DNA of 34,324 nt from an uncultured Bacteroidota bacterium (GTDB taxonomy: Bacteria > Bacteroidota > Bacteroidia > Bacteroidales > FEN-979). Numbering within the stretch: the first letter of the stretch is position 1; every line of letters starts with the position of its first letter. Under the pieces are notes generated by a model. That model made no database searches, was not told the DNA's origin, and saw only the letters and a program-made list of their open reading frames with translations. The DNA lies in the NCBI GenBank assembly GCA_937900965.1, contig CALCGJ010000252.1:1-34324 (forward strand). Reading direction: 5' to 3'. The translations under genes were made by a program, and so were the position numbers. Below, piece by piece: positions 7,577 to 15,067 of this stretch.

Positions 7577-9010
7577 TTAATAACCCGAAATTCCCAGTCC
7601 ATCCTGGTACTTCTCTGAGATCATCATCAGGTCAATCCCGAACGAATCGGCTTTCCTGAAAAAACCATCTCCCTTTATAGTGGGGTCTAATCTCTGCAGA
7701 TATTTATAGCAAACATCACCATGGATACGTTTGAAATTTCCGATTTCATTAAAGATGAACGAGGTTGGAGCGATCACACTGATCCTGTCTGGCTTGCCGT
7801 CAGTATATTTTAATACAAGGTTTCTGTTCTCATCCGGAGAGAATTTTTTCATGGCAAGATCAACATTGTAAATGGATGAGACGATAATGAAAGTCCCAAA
7901 AAGGACAACCAATATATACTGAACTGCTAATTCTGTTCTCTTCGACTTAATCAACCATGAAGAGATCTGATTCTCTTTCAATGCCTTGATGGTGAGTGTG
8001 ATAATAAGAACGAAATAGGGAAGATTGAGCAGCATATAGTGTTGTGACTTGCTCACGGCAATCAGGCTGGTCAGCATGATAACAAGCAGGCAGAACCGTA
8101 CAAGATTAGGCTGCCTGCGATACAGGTATTTATATCCAAGTATCAGTGTTACAAAGAAAAGGATAGTAAATGAGTAGACCTTTGGACTCAGAAAATACCT
8201 GATATGTTCCTTCATGATATTAACAGCCGGATTCAACCATAGCGGCTTGATTAAATGACGGGTATTCGTAGGGCTATCGAATACCTGGTGTCGCCAGAGT
8301 TCAAAGTCGGAGAGGCTGCTGAAATCATAAAAATAGACGGAAAACGCCAGTAACGTGCCAATACCATATCCAAAAACAGCTAAATACCTTTTGTTCCATA
8401 ACAGCAGGAAAAAACCGGCTGCTACCAGGATGATCCCCTGGAGATGCATAACCATGGTCAAACCGAAGCTGGCTCCGGCGAGGATCAGGTACCAGATCTT
8501 TCCTTTATTCGTAGACAGATATTTCTCCAGTAGAATATATCCGGCAAAACCAAAGGTCATCATCATGATTTCGGGCCTGAAAATAAAGGAAAATTTGAAT
8601 GTATAGTGCCAGCCAATGATCAGGATAAGGGCCAGCCATAGATCCCCTTTATTGGATAGCTTTGTCCATCTCAGGGTATAGAGATAAAACAGTATGATAA
8701 AGATGACAAAATAGAGGAGCGAAACCGATTTAAATGTATAGAGGGAGAAACCGAATAGCTTGATAAACAGCAACCCATGCAGGCTTAATAATTTATGATG
8801 TGCAATGAACCTGATCTCCTGCTTATTCATGCCTCTCATCAATTCTGAATGGACATAACCATCTTTTTCAAGGTAATAGATCAATTCGCCAATCCAACCA
8901 TCATCGATAAAAGGGATCCTTCCAACAAGGCTCAAGAGGAATATGATCAAAAGCAGGAAAAAAACCGGCTTGAGGTATTTCGATTTCAGATACTTGCTGA
9001 GAGGATTCAT
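7577..9010 (-). CDS. GT-C-fold membrane glycosyltransferase-like protein
   Basis: A protein of 477 residues. I use the ATG at 9010; the in-frame TTG at 9019 lies within a promoter box. After a first membrane helix (PVFFLLLIIFLLSLVG) comes RIPFIDDGWIGELIYYLEKD, where the acidic pair in the first extracytoplasmic loop is the signature of GT-C glycosyltransferases (ArnT/PMT/DUF2029 type). About ten more hydrophobic segments follow, and the last 80 residues are a soluble tail containing DRISVIAPTSFIFNEIGNFK. GT-C enzymes transfer sugars from polyprenyl-phosphate donors at the outer face of the inner membrane. The acceptor is unknown, and no glycan biosynthesis cluster is visible nearby. Confidence 0.7.
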   Translation of the reverse strand: MNPLSKYLKSKYLKPVFFLLLIIFLLSLVGRIPFIDDGWIGELIYYLEKDGYVHSELMRGMNKQEIRFIAHHKLLSLHGLLFIKLFGFSLYTFKSVSLLYFVIFIILFYLYTLRWTKLSNKGDLWLALILIIGWHYTFKFSFIFRPEIMMMTFGFAGYILLEKYLSTNKGKIWYLILAGASFGLTMVMHLQGIILVAAGFFLLLWNKRYLAVFGYGIGTLLAFSVYFYDFSSLSDFELWRHQVFDSPTNTRHLIKPLWLNPAVNIMKEHIRYFLSPKVYSFTILFFVTLILGYKYLYRRQPNLVRFCLLVIMLTSLIAVSKSQHYMLLNLPYFVLIITLTIKALKENQISSWLIKSKRTELAVQYILVVLFGTFIIVSSIYNVDLAMKKFSPDENRNLVLKYTDGKPDRISVIAPTSFIFNEIGNFKRIHGDVCYKYLQRLDPTIKGDGFFRKADSFGIDLMMISEKYQDGLGISGY

Positions 9011-9016
9011 GGAATT

Positions 9017-9024
9017 CAAATATA
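9017..9024 (-). promoter_or_regulatory. TAnnTTTG -7 box directly before the GT-C gene
   Basis: Read on the minus strand this is TATATTTG, ending 6 bp before the ATG at 9010. It is a third case of a box placed so close that a leaderless mRNA is predicted. Confidence 0.5.
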
Positions 9025-9048
9025 TGAAATCATCTGTTTGAGAATAAT

Positions 9049-9056
9049 TATATTTG
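9049..9056 (+). promoter_or_regulatory. TAnnTTTG -7 box, candidate promoter of the 9131 gene
   Basis: TATATTTG on the plus strand in the divergent gap, 74 bp before the ATG at 9131. It would give a leader of about 65-70 nt. Confidence 0.4.
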
Positions 9057-9130
9057 CACTCTGGTAAAAATGATTATTGTTTACGCCCTTAATCATGAAT
9101 TGGGTCTGGTTATTGCATTAATTTCATAGA

Positions 9131-9787
9131 ATGAACTTCAGGAAACTCTTTTCTTCCACCATCGTCATTACAAGCCGTACAGGGAAGTTCACACCCAGGA
9201 CAAAGATTCGCCAGACGAATGACGCGGTAAACCTGGTTAAACTTTTTGAGGGAATGGAGTGTGAAGCCTATTTCACCGGAGGCGCTGGTCTGGCACTGAG
9301 CCAGGGGGAGTTATACAGGCATCATAAGGATTTCGACATTGCCGTGTTTTTCGATGACCTGGAAACAGTTGCCAGTCACCTGAAAAGTAAAGGCTATAAC
9401 CTGGTTAAGAAGAGCTTCATGACCCATCTCTCCCCGTGGCACGATATCCAGGTAATGACGGAACTGGATCCCAAAAAGTTCGATCTTTCCATGAGAGATA
9501 AGTTGAAGATCAAATATTTGAAGATGGGTTCTCCTTTTCGGATCATCAGGAGGTTAAATCACCTTGTCGATCTCTTCATCTGGATATCAGTAGAGGGTGG
9601 TGGAGTCAGTCCACCCTTTCATAACACCACGATACCGCTGGAGCATATCTACCCCACTGTCAGAATCACAGAAAAATCAAGACTGGTGTTTCCCAATAAA
9701 ATACACAAAGAGTATATCCCGGTCTGGAATGACAGACAATTAATTGATCATGAGAAAGCAGGGATGAAAGCGGTACGGAAAAATTAG
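9131..9787 (+). CDS. Nucleotidyltransferase-fold protein, ANT(2'')/LinB-like
   Basis: A protein of 218 residues. Residues 47-77 (YFTGGAGLALSQGELYRHHK followed by DFDIAVFFDDL) match the active-site region of the aminoglycoside 2''-adenylyltransferase-like family: a Gly-Gly turn at 50-51, then HKDFDI with Asp67 and Asp69 as likely metal-binding residues. The C-terminal half contains NTTIPLEHIYPTVRITEKSR and KEYIPVWNDRQLIDHEKAGM. Relatives adenylate small molecules or proteins, but many are uncharacterised, and antibiotic resistance should not be assumed. The gene is alone on its strand, convergent with the next gene. The fold call is fairly secure; the substrate is unknown. Confidence 0.6.
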   Translation: MNFRKLFSSTIVITSRTGKFTPRTKIRQTNDAVNLVKLFEGMECEAYFTGGAGLALSQGELYRHHKDFDIAVFFDDLETVASHLKSKGYNLVKKSFMTHLSPWHDIQVMTELDPKKFDLSMRDKLKIKYLKMGSPFRIIRRLNHLVDLFIWISVEGGGVSPPFHNTTIPLEHIYPTVRITEKSRLVFPNKIHKEYIPVWNDRQLIDHEKAGMKAVRKN

Positions 9788-9872
9788 AATGACTGGGTGG
9801 TTACTTCCATCCTTCACCTCATCTGAACACAAAAACTCTACCGTATCCGGCATCAGCATCATAAATAAAAAA

Positions 9873-9910
9873 CCACAAAGCACACAGTAATTTTCTGTGT
9901 ATCTCTGTGG
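9873..9910. repeat. Imperfect hairpin between convergent genes
   Basis: ACACAG (9882-9887) pairs with CTGTGT (9895-9900), and after a small internal loop CCACA (9873-9877) pairs with TGTGG (9906-9910). It sits between the convergent genes ending at 9787 and 9940 and may help termination. No gene is seen in 9788-9939. Confidence 0.5.
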
Positions 9911-9939
9911 CTTCTCTGAATCAGGTTATGTAAGTTATT

Positions 9940-10680
9940 TTACTTCGCTGGAATATTCACTCTGATATCAGCGTCAAAATCAACAATGATATCCATCCAT
10001 TCATCAATCATGTTTTGCCAGCTATTGGCACCATACAATTTCTCGTATTCTGCCTTCGGACCAGGGTCTTTCTGCCAGTCACCAAACGAGTTGAAGCTCC
10101 ACATCAAAGCTACATCCGGGCCATCTGCCTGATGCAGCGTGTTTTCAACGACGATAAAGGCAGTTGTCCCCAGTGATTCATATACCTTCTGCAGTTTTCC
10201 TATTATCCCTTTGAAGCGGTAATACTGGTTGGGTTTCAGGTCTACACCCCAATGCTCGAAATATTTATTTTTCATTAAAATATCCATTCCATAGGAAAGT
10301 TTCGAATTGAAATTCCACAGGCCGCTATAACCGTATTGTGCGACATAAGGATCTACATTCTTTTTCCAATCCTCCATATGACCATTTTCTTTGTCGGGGC
10401 GGGTATCCAGAGATCCATATGTAGTTGGTCCCATAACCCATACATACCATCCGGCCTTTTCTCCGTACATGATCTTGTGCATCCCTACGCCGTAAGGTCC
10501 TTCGGGGTGGTATTTAAGATCGTGAGCGGAAATCCCCGCTTCAAACTTATCTTCCATTCCCTTTTCAGGTAAAATATATAGAACTTCGAACACCAATTGT
10601 TCAGAATCCGAATCTGCCTGCGTATAACCGGTCATGGTGAACATCGTTGCGACCATGGCCAAAAGCATTAATCTTTTCAT
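9940..10680 (-). CDS. Secreted protein of unknown function, possibly a dimeric alpha/beta-barrel fold
   Basis: A protein of 246 residues with signal peptide MKRLMLLAMVATMFTMTGYT. The mature chain appears to have two similar halves, each with a beta strand, a helix and glycine-rich turns: VFEVLYILPEKGMEDKFEAG followed by WYVWVMGPTTYGSLD, and later NQYYRFKGIIGKL followed by AFIVVENTLHQADGPDVALM. This resembles duplicated ferredoxin-like (NIPSNAP/ABM-type) domains, but I cannot match it to a named family. It is Trp- and Tyr-rich. The gene is convergent with the nucleotidyltransferase gene and follows a 292-bp gap carrying palindromes. Confidence 0.6.
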   Translation of the reverse strand: MKRLMLLAMVATMFTMTGYTQADSDSEQLVFEVLYILPEKGMEDKFEAGISAHDLKYHPEGPYGVGMHKIMYGEKAGWYVWVMGPTTYGSLDTRPDKENGHMEDWKKNVDPYVAQYGYSGLWNFNSKLSYGMDILMKNKYFEHWGVDLKPNQYYRFKGIIGKLQKVYESLGTTAFIVVENTLHQADGPDVALMWSFNSFGDWQKDPGPKAEYEKLYGANSWQNMIDEWMDIIVDFDADIRVNIPAK

Positions 10681-10835
10681 ACTGCTGTTTTTAATTAATA
10701 ATCAACTATTTGCAAAATTTCTGCTAATATAGTTCAATTTTCTTATTTTTAATCAATCTGATTAAGATTTATATTTTTTTAACATGGCAGAGGGATATCG
10801 GTTCCATGGGGGCGGATGCATTGAAAGACGTTGGT

Positions 10836-10867
10836 TCCCTGATGCAGGGACGGGGCATGCCCCGTCC
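10836..10867. repeat. Nested palindromes, likely dispersed repeat
   Basis: GGACGGGGCA (10848-10857) is followed immediately by its reverse complement TGCCCCGTCC (10858-10867), a perfect 20-bp palindrome. Its left arm overlaps a second stem, CCCTG at 10838-10842 pairing with CAGGG at 10845-10849, so two mutually exclusive hairpins are possible. The GC content is far above that of the flanking AT-rich gap. The rest of 10681-10835 shows no gene. Confidence 0.75.
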
Positions 10868-10901
10868 TTACGTCGATGTATCGCACCATCGTCGTGGGTT
10901 A

Positions 10902-10967
10902 TTACGGATTCGCGATCCGAAGGCTTTTCAGCCGTTTCAATACCTCCTGATAATTTGGATCTGTTGG
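10902..10967 (-). pseudogene. 3' remnant of a second octaheme/TPR cytochrome gene
   Basis: Read on the minus strand the frame gives YPTDPNYQEVLKRLKSLRIA then NP and a stop at 10902-10904. The intact cytochrome at 11840-14239 ends YPADPGYQEVLKRLKSLRIA then NP and stop: 20 of 22 residues are the same. Several DNA differences are synonymous (CCA/CCC, TAT/TAC, GTA/GTG, CGG/AGG, CCG/CCA), as expected of a paralogue that diverged while coding. The rest of that copy is gone and the DinD-like gene now lies between the two tails. Confidence 0.7.
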
Positions 10968-10972
10968 ATAGT

Positions 10973-11782
10973 TTAGGAATCCTTCTTTGGAGGAAGGAAA
11001 TTTTGCTTGTTCACAATCTTCTTCCTCGTCTTCTTTTCCAAGGCCTGCCTCGCATCACCTGCAATTCTTCCACCTGCATGTGCAACATCTTTATTTTCCT
11101 CAAAGCCCTCGGGATGTTGGGTTTTCACGATTTCTGTTGTGGACGCTTCGCCCAGCATTGAGAATATCAACTCCAGATCGTTCATATGATCCCTGAGATT
11201 TTCACGCTTTAATCCTTTAATCTTTTTATACTCAGAAGGAGTTAGTCCGAACGTTGCTTTGGAAATCTCAGAGGTCAGGATTGCATATTCAATATTTTCC
11301 ATAATACCATGATTCCTCCACTCATCTGTTAACTCTTCCCGAATAGCAATACTCCGTATCCGTTTTTCAATCCATCCATCCGGGTAGCCTTTTGCCTTGT
11401 ATATATCCCGTGACCTTTGTGTAGCGATCTCTGGATTATCTATTTCTTCCAACCGTTCATAACCAACTCTTGCAAGCCATCGCTTAAATGGCTCGCATTT
11501 GGGTGACGGGATCGATTGAATGATACGAAGTAGCCCCTCAGCATTCGCACAGTTTAACATTTGAGGGCCACCGGAAGTTGTGAATGTAAGGGGGGTGACA
11601 ATTTGTCCCCACCCTTTAGCAAGGTAGGGATCACGCTTTCTGATTTTTTTCATATAATCAGAAGGATTTGGAGAGTCTGTGAGAACCTGGACCACATCTG
11701 TTACTACGAAATACCACTTCTGATCAGAATCATTCCAGACTGACCTGATTTTTCTGCTTTCAAATAATTTAATGCTGTTCAT
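10973..11782 (-). CDS. DinD-like protein with Bro-N-type N-terminal domain
   Basis: A protein of 269 residues. Residues 1-105 (IKLFESRKIRSVWNDSDQKW, VVTDVVQVLTDSPNPSDYMK, then NAEGLLRIIQSIPSPKCEPF) fit the BRO N-terminal DNA-binding domain found in phage antirepressors. The C-terminal part (YAILTSEISKATFGLTPSEY, KKIKGLKRENLRDHMNDLEL, then AGGRIAGDARQALEKKTRKK) has the layout of E. coli DinD, an SOS-induced inhibitor of RecA filament strand exchange: an 'A...H.GL....R...LDHMGS.EL' block then 'G..VR..I...G'. It is a common accessory gene in Bacteroidota. It lies between the intact cytochrome and the cytochrome remnant, so it was probably acquired or moved in. A role in DNA damage is inference. 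Confidence 0.75.
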   Translation of the reverse strand: MNSIKLFESRKIRSVWNDSDQKWYFVVTDVVQVLTDSPNPSDYMKKIRKRDPYLAKGWGQIVTPLTFTTSGGPQMLNCANAEGLLRIIQSIPSPKCEPFKRWLARVGYERLEEIDNPEIATQRSRDIYKAKGYPDGWIEKRIRSIAIREELTDEWRNHGIMENIEYAILTSEISKATFGLTPSEYKKIKGLKRENLRDHMNDLELIFSMLGEASTTEIVKTQHPEGFEENKDVAHAGGRIAGDARQALEKKTRKKIVNKQNFLPPKKDS

Positions 11783-11839
11783 GGTTTTTTCTCATTAATC
11801 CGGAAACAGGCTAAAAGGTTATATGTTCCTTGAAAAAAA

Positions 11840-14239
11840 TTATGGATTCGCGATCCGAAGGCTTTTCAGCCTTTTCAACACCTCCTGGTAACCGGGATCA
11901 GCTGGATAATATCCTGCCAGCTCCTCCGCTATCGCTCTTGCCTCCTCCAGCTGTCCCATTTCACCGTAATAGGAGACGAGTCCGAAGAGGATCTCCCGGT
12001 CAAAGGGATGAAGTTTCCGGGCTTTTTCAAGAAAAGCGATGGCCTCTTTGTTATTTCCGGTTGAATAGAGCGCAACACCATACACATAAGCAAACCGTGC
12101 ATTGCCCGGCTCAAGCTCTGCTGCTTGTTTCAGATGAGCCACTCCATTGGCTTTCTCACCCTGCCGCACCAGCAACAATCCCAGTGAAAAATGTACGGAT
12201 GCGGTTCCCGGGATATACTCCAAAACCTCCATCAGCACCTCCTTTCCTTTCATATCCTGATTCGTTTGCCGGTAGAGATCTGCCAGGTTGATATAACTTT
12301 GCGGCAGTGCCGGTTCAATGTTGATGGCTCTCCTGAATGCCTGTTCTGCTTCAACTACCTGGCCGACTTCCAGGAGGTAATTCCCAATATTCAGCCAGGC
12401 AAACGGATGGTCGGCGTTGGTCGTTTCAATAGCCATGTATTCTGCTAACACCTGATCATATAACTTTCTAGTTTGTTCATCTATTCCTGCGACAGCAGTT
12501 AAAGGAATATACCTTGCTGCCTGAGTCCGGATAAGCCTTACAGGATCCCTGAGTAATGGCCTATAAAGAGTATATTTCTCCTCATCTGCCAGGGTGATAC
12601 TCCCCTGCAGAGCGCCAAACCGGATCAATGGATCAGAATCCAGCAACCCTGTCCGGATTCCCGTGAAGATAGAAGGGTCCTGGTAGTTTTGGAGATAAGA
12701 AAAGGCTGTGCTGCGGATCATTGCTGGCTGCGAGGTATCGGTAGCCAGTGCAATTAACCGCGGCAAAGCCTCTGGATAACTGCGTCGCGCCTCCCAGAAG
12801 GTCTCTCCGTAATGGACTCCACGGTCCTTTCTGCCGTACCATTTGAAGAACCAGTCGGACAAGTTGGACGGGTTGGACAGATTGGTCAAGTTAGACGGGT
12901 TGGACGAGTCTAACCTGTCTAACATGTCTAACTTGTCATGACATGTAGTGCAGGCATCAGGTGTCCCAAGCCGTTTGGAAAGATCAGGCCGGGGATTTCT
13001 CATGCTGTGATCCCGCCGGGGATCTACCTGCATATAGGTGCGTTCGGGCATATGACATTCCACACACAATGCTCCGGTGGAGTTATCCTTGTGAAAATGG
13101 TGGTTTTTACTTCCATAAATATCGGGAAGGTGACACCTGTAACAGAGGGCATTGCCCTGCACATAGACTTTCAGGCTGTGTGGTTCATGACAGTCGGAAC
13201 AGATCACCCCTTTGTGGTACATTTTGCTTTGTAGAAAGGAGGCGTACACATACACCTCATCCTGGATCTGACCATCGGGAAAATAGAGCTGATCCTCCAG
13301 CAACGAGGGACGGTGTGTATCCAGGAACGATTTGCCGAACGTATAATCTTCATTGATAGTCATTCGCCTGGCATGACAGCGGGCACAGGTTTCAAGTGTT
13401 TTTAGTCCATCCCGTTTCACAGTTCGTTCTGCAACATTGCTCCCTGGTTTGAATACCCATGTTCCCCCTTCCGGATCCTTGAATTGGATGGCTAACCCCA
13501 TATCCCCCTGCTCTTTGGCTGATGGATTTTCCTCAGCCTCTTCAGCCCAGAGAACATGAGCAGATCCGGGGCCATGACAAGCTTCACAGGAGACATCAAT
13601 CTCCGACCAGGTAGTATGATAGCTATCTGTTTCAGGGTCAAAACTCTTTTTCAGATCGGTAGAGTGGCACTCGGCACACATGTAATTCCAGTTTTGCAGC
13701 ACCCTGGTCCAATGAAGAAAATCAGTATGCGAAATCTTTTCATCACCATAAATATGGAACCACTTTTGACCGCCTTCCGATTCTGGCCTGGTATCCCAGC
13801 AAAGTGGCAGGCACTGGTACCTGCCTCCCGGAAAAGCGACGAGGTATTGTTGTAGCGGTCTAACTCCGAAGACATAATCCACTTTGAATTCAGCCATCTC
13901 CCCTACCGGACCCTCCGTGAAGACATAATAGTTCCCATCCCGGGTATAAAACGTTGAAGTGAGCCCCAAATGTGTGAACGTAACATCGTCAAAATCCCCT
14001 AGAACAGTTGAGCTATCAGCATTGTCCATCGCCATGTCATGATCTGACCCTGTATATAGTTCGTATTCCTTCTCATGGCAATCCTTACAGGCTTCCCGGC
14101 CAACGTATTCCATGGAATCTTCTGGAACGGCTAAGGTTGAGCTGGATTTGTCCGTGCTTTCATCGCAACCTATAATCCATATATTCAGGAACACTACCAA
14201 AATCAGTGAGAGGAATATCCATCTCCTTTTTAAACACAT
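11840..14239 (-). CDS. Octaheme c-type cytochrome lipoprotein with HEAT and TPR repeats
   Basis: A protein of 799 residues. The signal peptide ends in a lipobox-like IIGC at Cys25. Eight CxxCH motifs occur at residues 51, 188, 218, 285, 347, 366, 392 and 430. The region around the first (YVGREACKDCHEKEYELYTG then SDHDMAM) matches the cytochrome c554/multiheme family. Residues about 487-600 look like HEAT-type helices (ALPRLIALATDTSQPAMIRS) and about 610-795 like TPRs (AFAWLNIGNYLLEV-type units ending in GNARFAYVYGVALYSTGNNK). Residues about 436-462 (DRLDSSNPSNLTNLSNPSNL) are encoded by a nonamer DNA repeat. It should sit on the periplasmic or outer face and shuttle electrons or bind partners via the TPRs. 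It is divergent from the Rieske/cytochrome b operon, suggesting joint function. The redox partner is unknown. Confidence 0.85.
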   Translation of the reverse strand: MCLKRRWIFLSLILVVFLNIWIIGCDESTDKSSSTLAVPEDSMEYVGREACKDCHEKEYELYTGSDHDMAMDNADSSTVLGDFDDVTFTHLGLTSTFYTRDGNYYVFTEGPVGEMAEFKVDYVFGVRPLQQYLVAFPGGRYQCLPLCWDTRPESEGGQKWFHIYGDEKISHTDFLHWTRVLQNWNYMCAECHSTDLKKSFDPETDSYHTTWSEIDVSCEACHGPGSAHVLWAEEAEENPSAKEQGDMGLAIQFKDPEGGTWVFKPGSNVAERTVKRDGLKTLETCARCHARRMTINEDYTFGKSFLDTHRPSLLEDQLYFPDGQIQDEVYVYASFLQSKMYHKGVICSDCHEPHSLKVYVQGNALCYRCHLPDIYGSKNHHFHKDNSTGALCVECHMPERTYMQVDPRRDHSMRNPRPDLSKRLGTPDACTTCHDKLDMLDRLDSSNPSNLTNLSNPSNLSDWFFKWYGRKDRGVHYGETFWEARRSYPEALPRLIALATDTSQPAMIRSTAFSYLQNYQDPSIFTGIRTGLLDSDPLIRFGALQGSITLADEEKYTLYRPLLRDPVRLIRTQAARYIPLTAVAGIDEQTRKLYDQVLAEYMAIETTNADHPFAWLNIGNYLLEVGQVVEAEQAFRRAINIEPALPQSYINLADLYRQTNQDMKGKEVLMEVLEYIPGTASVHFSLGLLLVRQGEKANGVAHLKQAAELEPGNARFAYVYGVALYSTGNNKEAIAFLEKARKLHPFDREILFGLVSYYGEMGQLEEARAIAEELAGYYPADPGYQEVLKRLKSLRIANP
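12857..12946. repeat. Nonamer repeat array inside the cytochrome gene, with inverted halves
   Basis: Ten 9-bp units run in phase. On the plus strand the first six are of the type GGACAAGTT or GGACGGGTT and the next three of the type TAACCTGTC, close to the reverse complement of the first type. The two halves could therefore fold into a long imperfect hairpin. Because 9 bp is three codons, the array encodes a tripeptide repeat (SNP, SNL, TNL) between the last heme site and the HEAT region. Confidence 0.85.
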
Positions 14240-14242
14240 ATT

Positions 14243-14368
14243 CTATTGTATTCTACTACTATGAATAATTGCCTGTATTCTAACGATCTCATTATGCACT
14301 GAGTAAACAAAGACATACTTCTTAAAATAAGCACAACGGAGGTTTCTTTGATTGGCCTGGTTTATATG
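14243..14368 (-). pseudogene. C-terminal tail of a RelE/ParE-type toxin
   Basis: A minus-strand frame without a start codon reads HINQANQRNLRCAYFKKYVF then VYSVHNEIVRIQAIIHSSRI, Q and a stop at 14243-14245. The '(F/Y)xxxYVFVYSVHNEIVRIQAIIHSSR' shape is typical of the last beta strands of RelE/ParE toxins. The preceding codon in frame is a stop (14369-14371), so about the first two thirds of the toxin are missing. It overlaps the end of an antitoxin-like frame. Confidence 0.55.
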
Positions 14369-14474
14369 TTATCTCCTCTTCAGCCAGGATTAGTAAATCT
14401 TCAAGTTCTTTATCAGTCGCATACCGGCCAGGCAAAGAAAGGTCCAACGCACTTAAACCTTCTTCAGTGACCAT
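14322..14474 (-). CDS. Short antitoxin-like ORF (probable relic)
   Basis: Fifty codons from an ATG at 14474: MVTEEGLSALDLSLPGRYAT then DKELEDLLILAEEEITYKPG and a tail of ten residues. The 'LPGR.ATDKELEDLLILAEEE' block resembles the C-terminal toxin-binding part of RelB-like antitoxins, which often read 'LPGPPLSDEE...AE'. A TAATTTTG promoter box stands 15 bp upstream. It overlaps the truncated toxin tail in another frame, so the pair is probably a dead addiction module left by deletion. The short length and missing partner keep confidence low. Confidence 0.4.
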   Translation of the reverse strand: MVTEEGLSALDLSLPGRYATDKELEDLLILAEEEITYKPGQSKKPPLCLF

Positions 14475-14489
14475 GATCTTGCTTTTCAA

Positions 14490-14497
14490 CAAAATTA
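14490..14497 (-). promoter_or_regulatory. TAnnTTTG -7 box for the antitoxin-like ORF
   Basis: Read on the minus strand this is TAATTTTG, 15 bp before the ATG at 14474. It might also drive the octaheme lipoprotein gene farther downstream. Confidence 0.4.
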
Positions 14498-14534
14498 CAA
14501 GATTTTTACCTCAAATCCCTTCGATTTCATAGAA

Positions 14535-14570
14535 ATTTCGCTATTTCGCTACCTCGCTATTTCGCTATTT
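14535..14570. repeat. Octamer tandem array
   Basis: Four and a half 8-bp units of ATTTCGCT (third unit ACCTCGCT) in the gap upstream of the Rieske gene, just before its promoter box. Apart from this and the toxin-antitoxin relic, the 359-bp gap 14240-14598 shows nothing else. Confidence 0.85.
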
Positions 14571-14574
14571 TCTT

Positions 14575-14582
14575 TATGTTTG
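14575..14582 (+). promoter_or_regulatory. TAnnTTTG -7 box of the Rieske/cytochrome b operon
   Basis: TATGTTTG matches the consensus and lies 16 bp before the ATG at 14599, giving a short leader. No clear -33 element is seen; the octamer array occupies that position. Confidence 0.5.
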
Positions 14583-14598
14583 CATATAAACTCCACTT

Positions 14599-15066
14599 AT
14601 GGACGAAGAAGAAGAGGAACCCAAAGTCTATTCCCGGAAGCAGTTTTTTCGTCACCTCTCCTGGTCGATCCTGAGTTTTGCCGGGCTCGCGGCAATCCCA
14701 TTCGTCATCTCCTCCATTATTCCCCGTAAAGTCATCGAGAACAGACGTGTTCGCATAGGCAAACCAGGTGATTTTCCAATCAACAGGATGACATACCTGC
14801 CTGCTTCCAGACTATATATTCTACGTGATCACCATGGTGTTGCAGCCATGTCGGCAATCTGTACCCACCTGGGATGTGTGGTAGAGCTGGACACTTCCGG
14901 GTTTCTATGTCCCTGCCACGGATCCTGCTATAACCAGGAAGGACAGGTTGAGAACGGACCGGCTCCCCGGAATCTTCCCTGGTACCAGGTGGCAAAGCTC
15001 CCCAACCGTTCGTTGCAGGTGAACCTGAACCGTACTGTCTCCCCTGAAACCCGACTAACGATCTGA
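14599..15066 (+). CDS. Rieske [2Fe-2S] protein of a bc-type quinol oxidase complex
   Basis: A protein of 155 residues. It has an acidic N-terminus, then one membrane anchor at about 20-41 ([20 protein letters not shown]). The cluster-binding motifs are CTHLGC at 88-93 and CPCHGS at 104-109. Cys88, His90, Cys104 and His107 should bind the cluster, while Cys93 and Cys106 form the disulfide. The Ser-x-Tyr after the second box (SCY) is kept, a feature that raises the cluster potential in bc complexes. It takes one electron from menaquinol at the outer quinol site of cytochrome b. It is the first gene of a tight three-gene operon; only one base separates its stop from the cytochrome b start. Confidence 0.93.
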   Translation: MDEEEEEPKVYSRKQFFRHLSWSILSFAGLAAIPFVISSIIPRKVIENRRVRIGKPGDFPINRMTYLPASRLYILRDHHGVAAMSAICTHLGCVVELDTSGFLCPCHGSCYNQEGQVENGPAPRNLPWYQVAKLPNRSLQVNLNRTVSPETRLTI

Positions 15067-15067
15067 T

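Noticed and set aside
9131-9787. Aminoglycoside resistance gene
   Set aside because: Only the nucleotidyltransferase active-site pattern is shared; the rest of the protein is not like known resistance enzymes and the surroundings show no mobile element.
10784-11161. Plus-strand 125-codon ORF starting MAEGYRFHGGG
   Set aside because: It runs through the palindrome, the cytochrome remnant and the antisense of the DinD-like gene; the sequence has no family resemblance and is a shadow.
10902-11898. The repeated cytochrome tail as target-site duplication of an insertion element
   Set aside because: The copies are too long (about 66 bp), too diverged and differ largely at silent codon positions, which fits paralogous genes better than a target duplication; no transposase is present.
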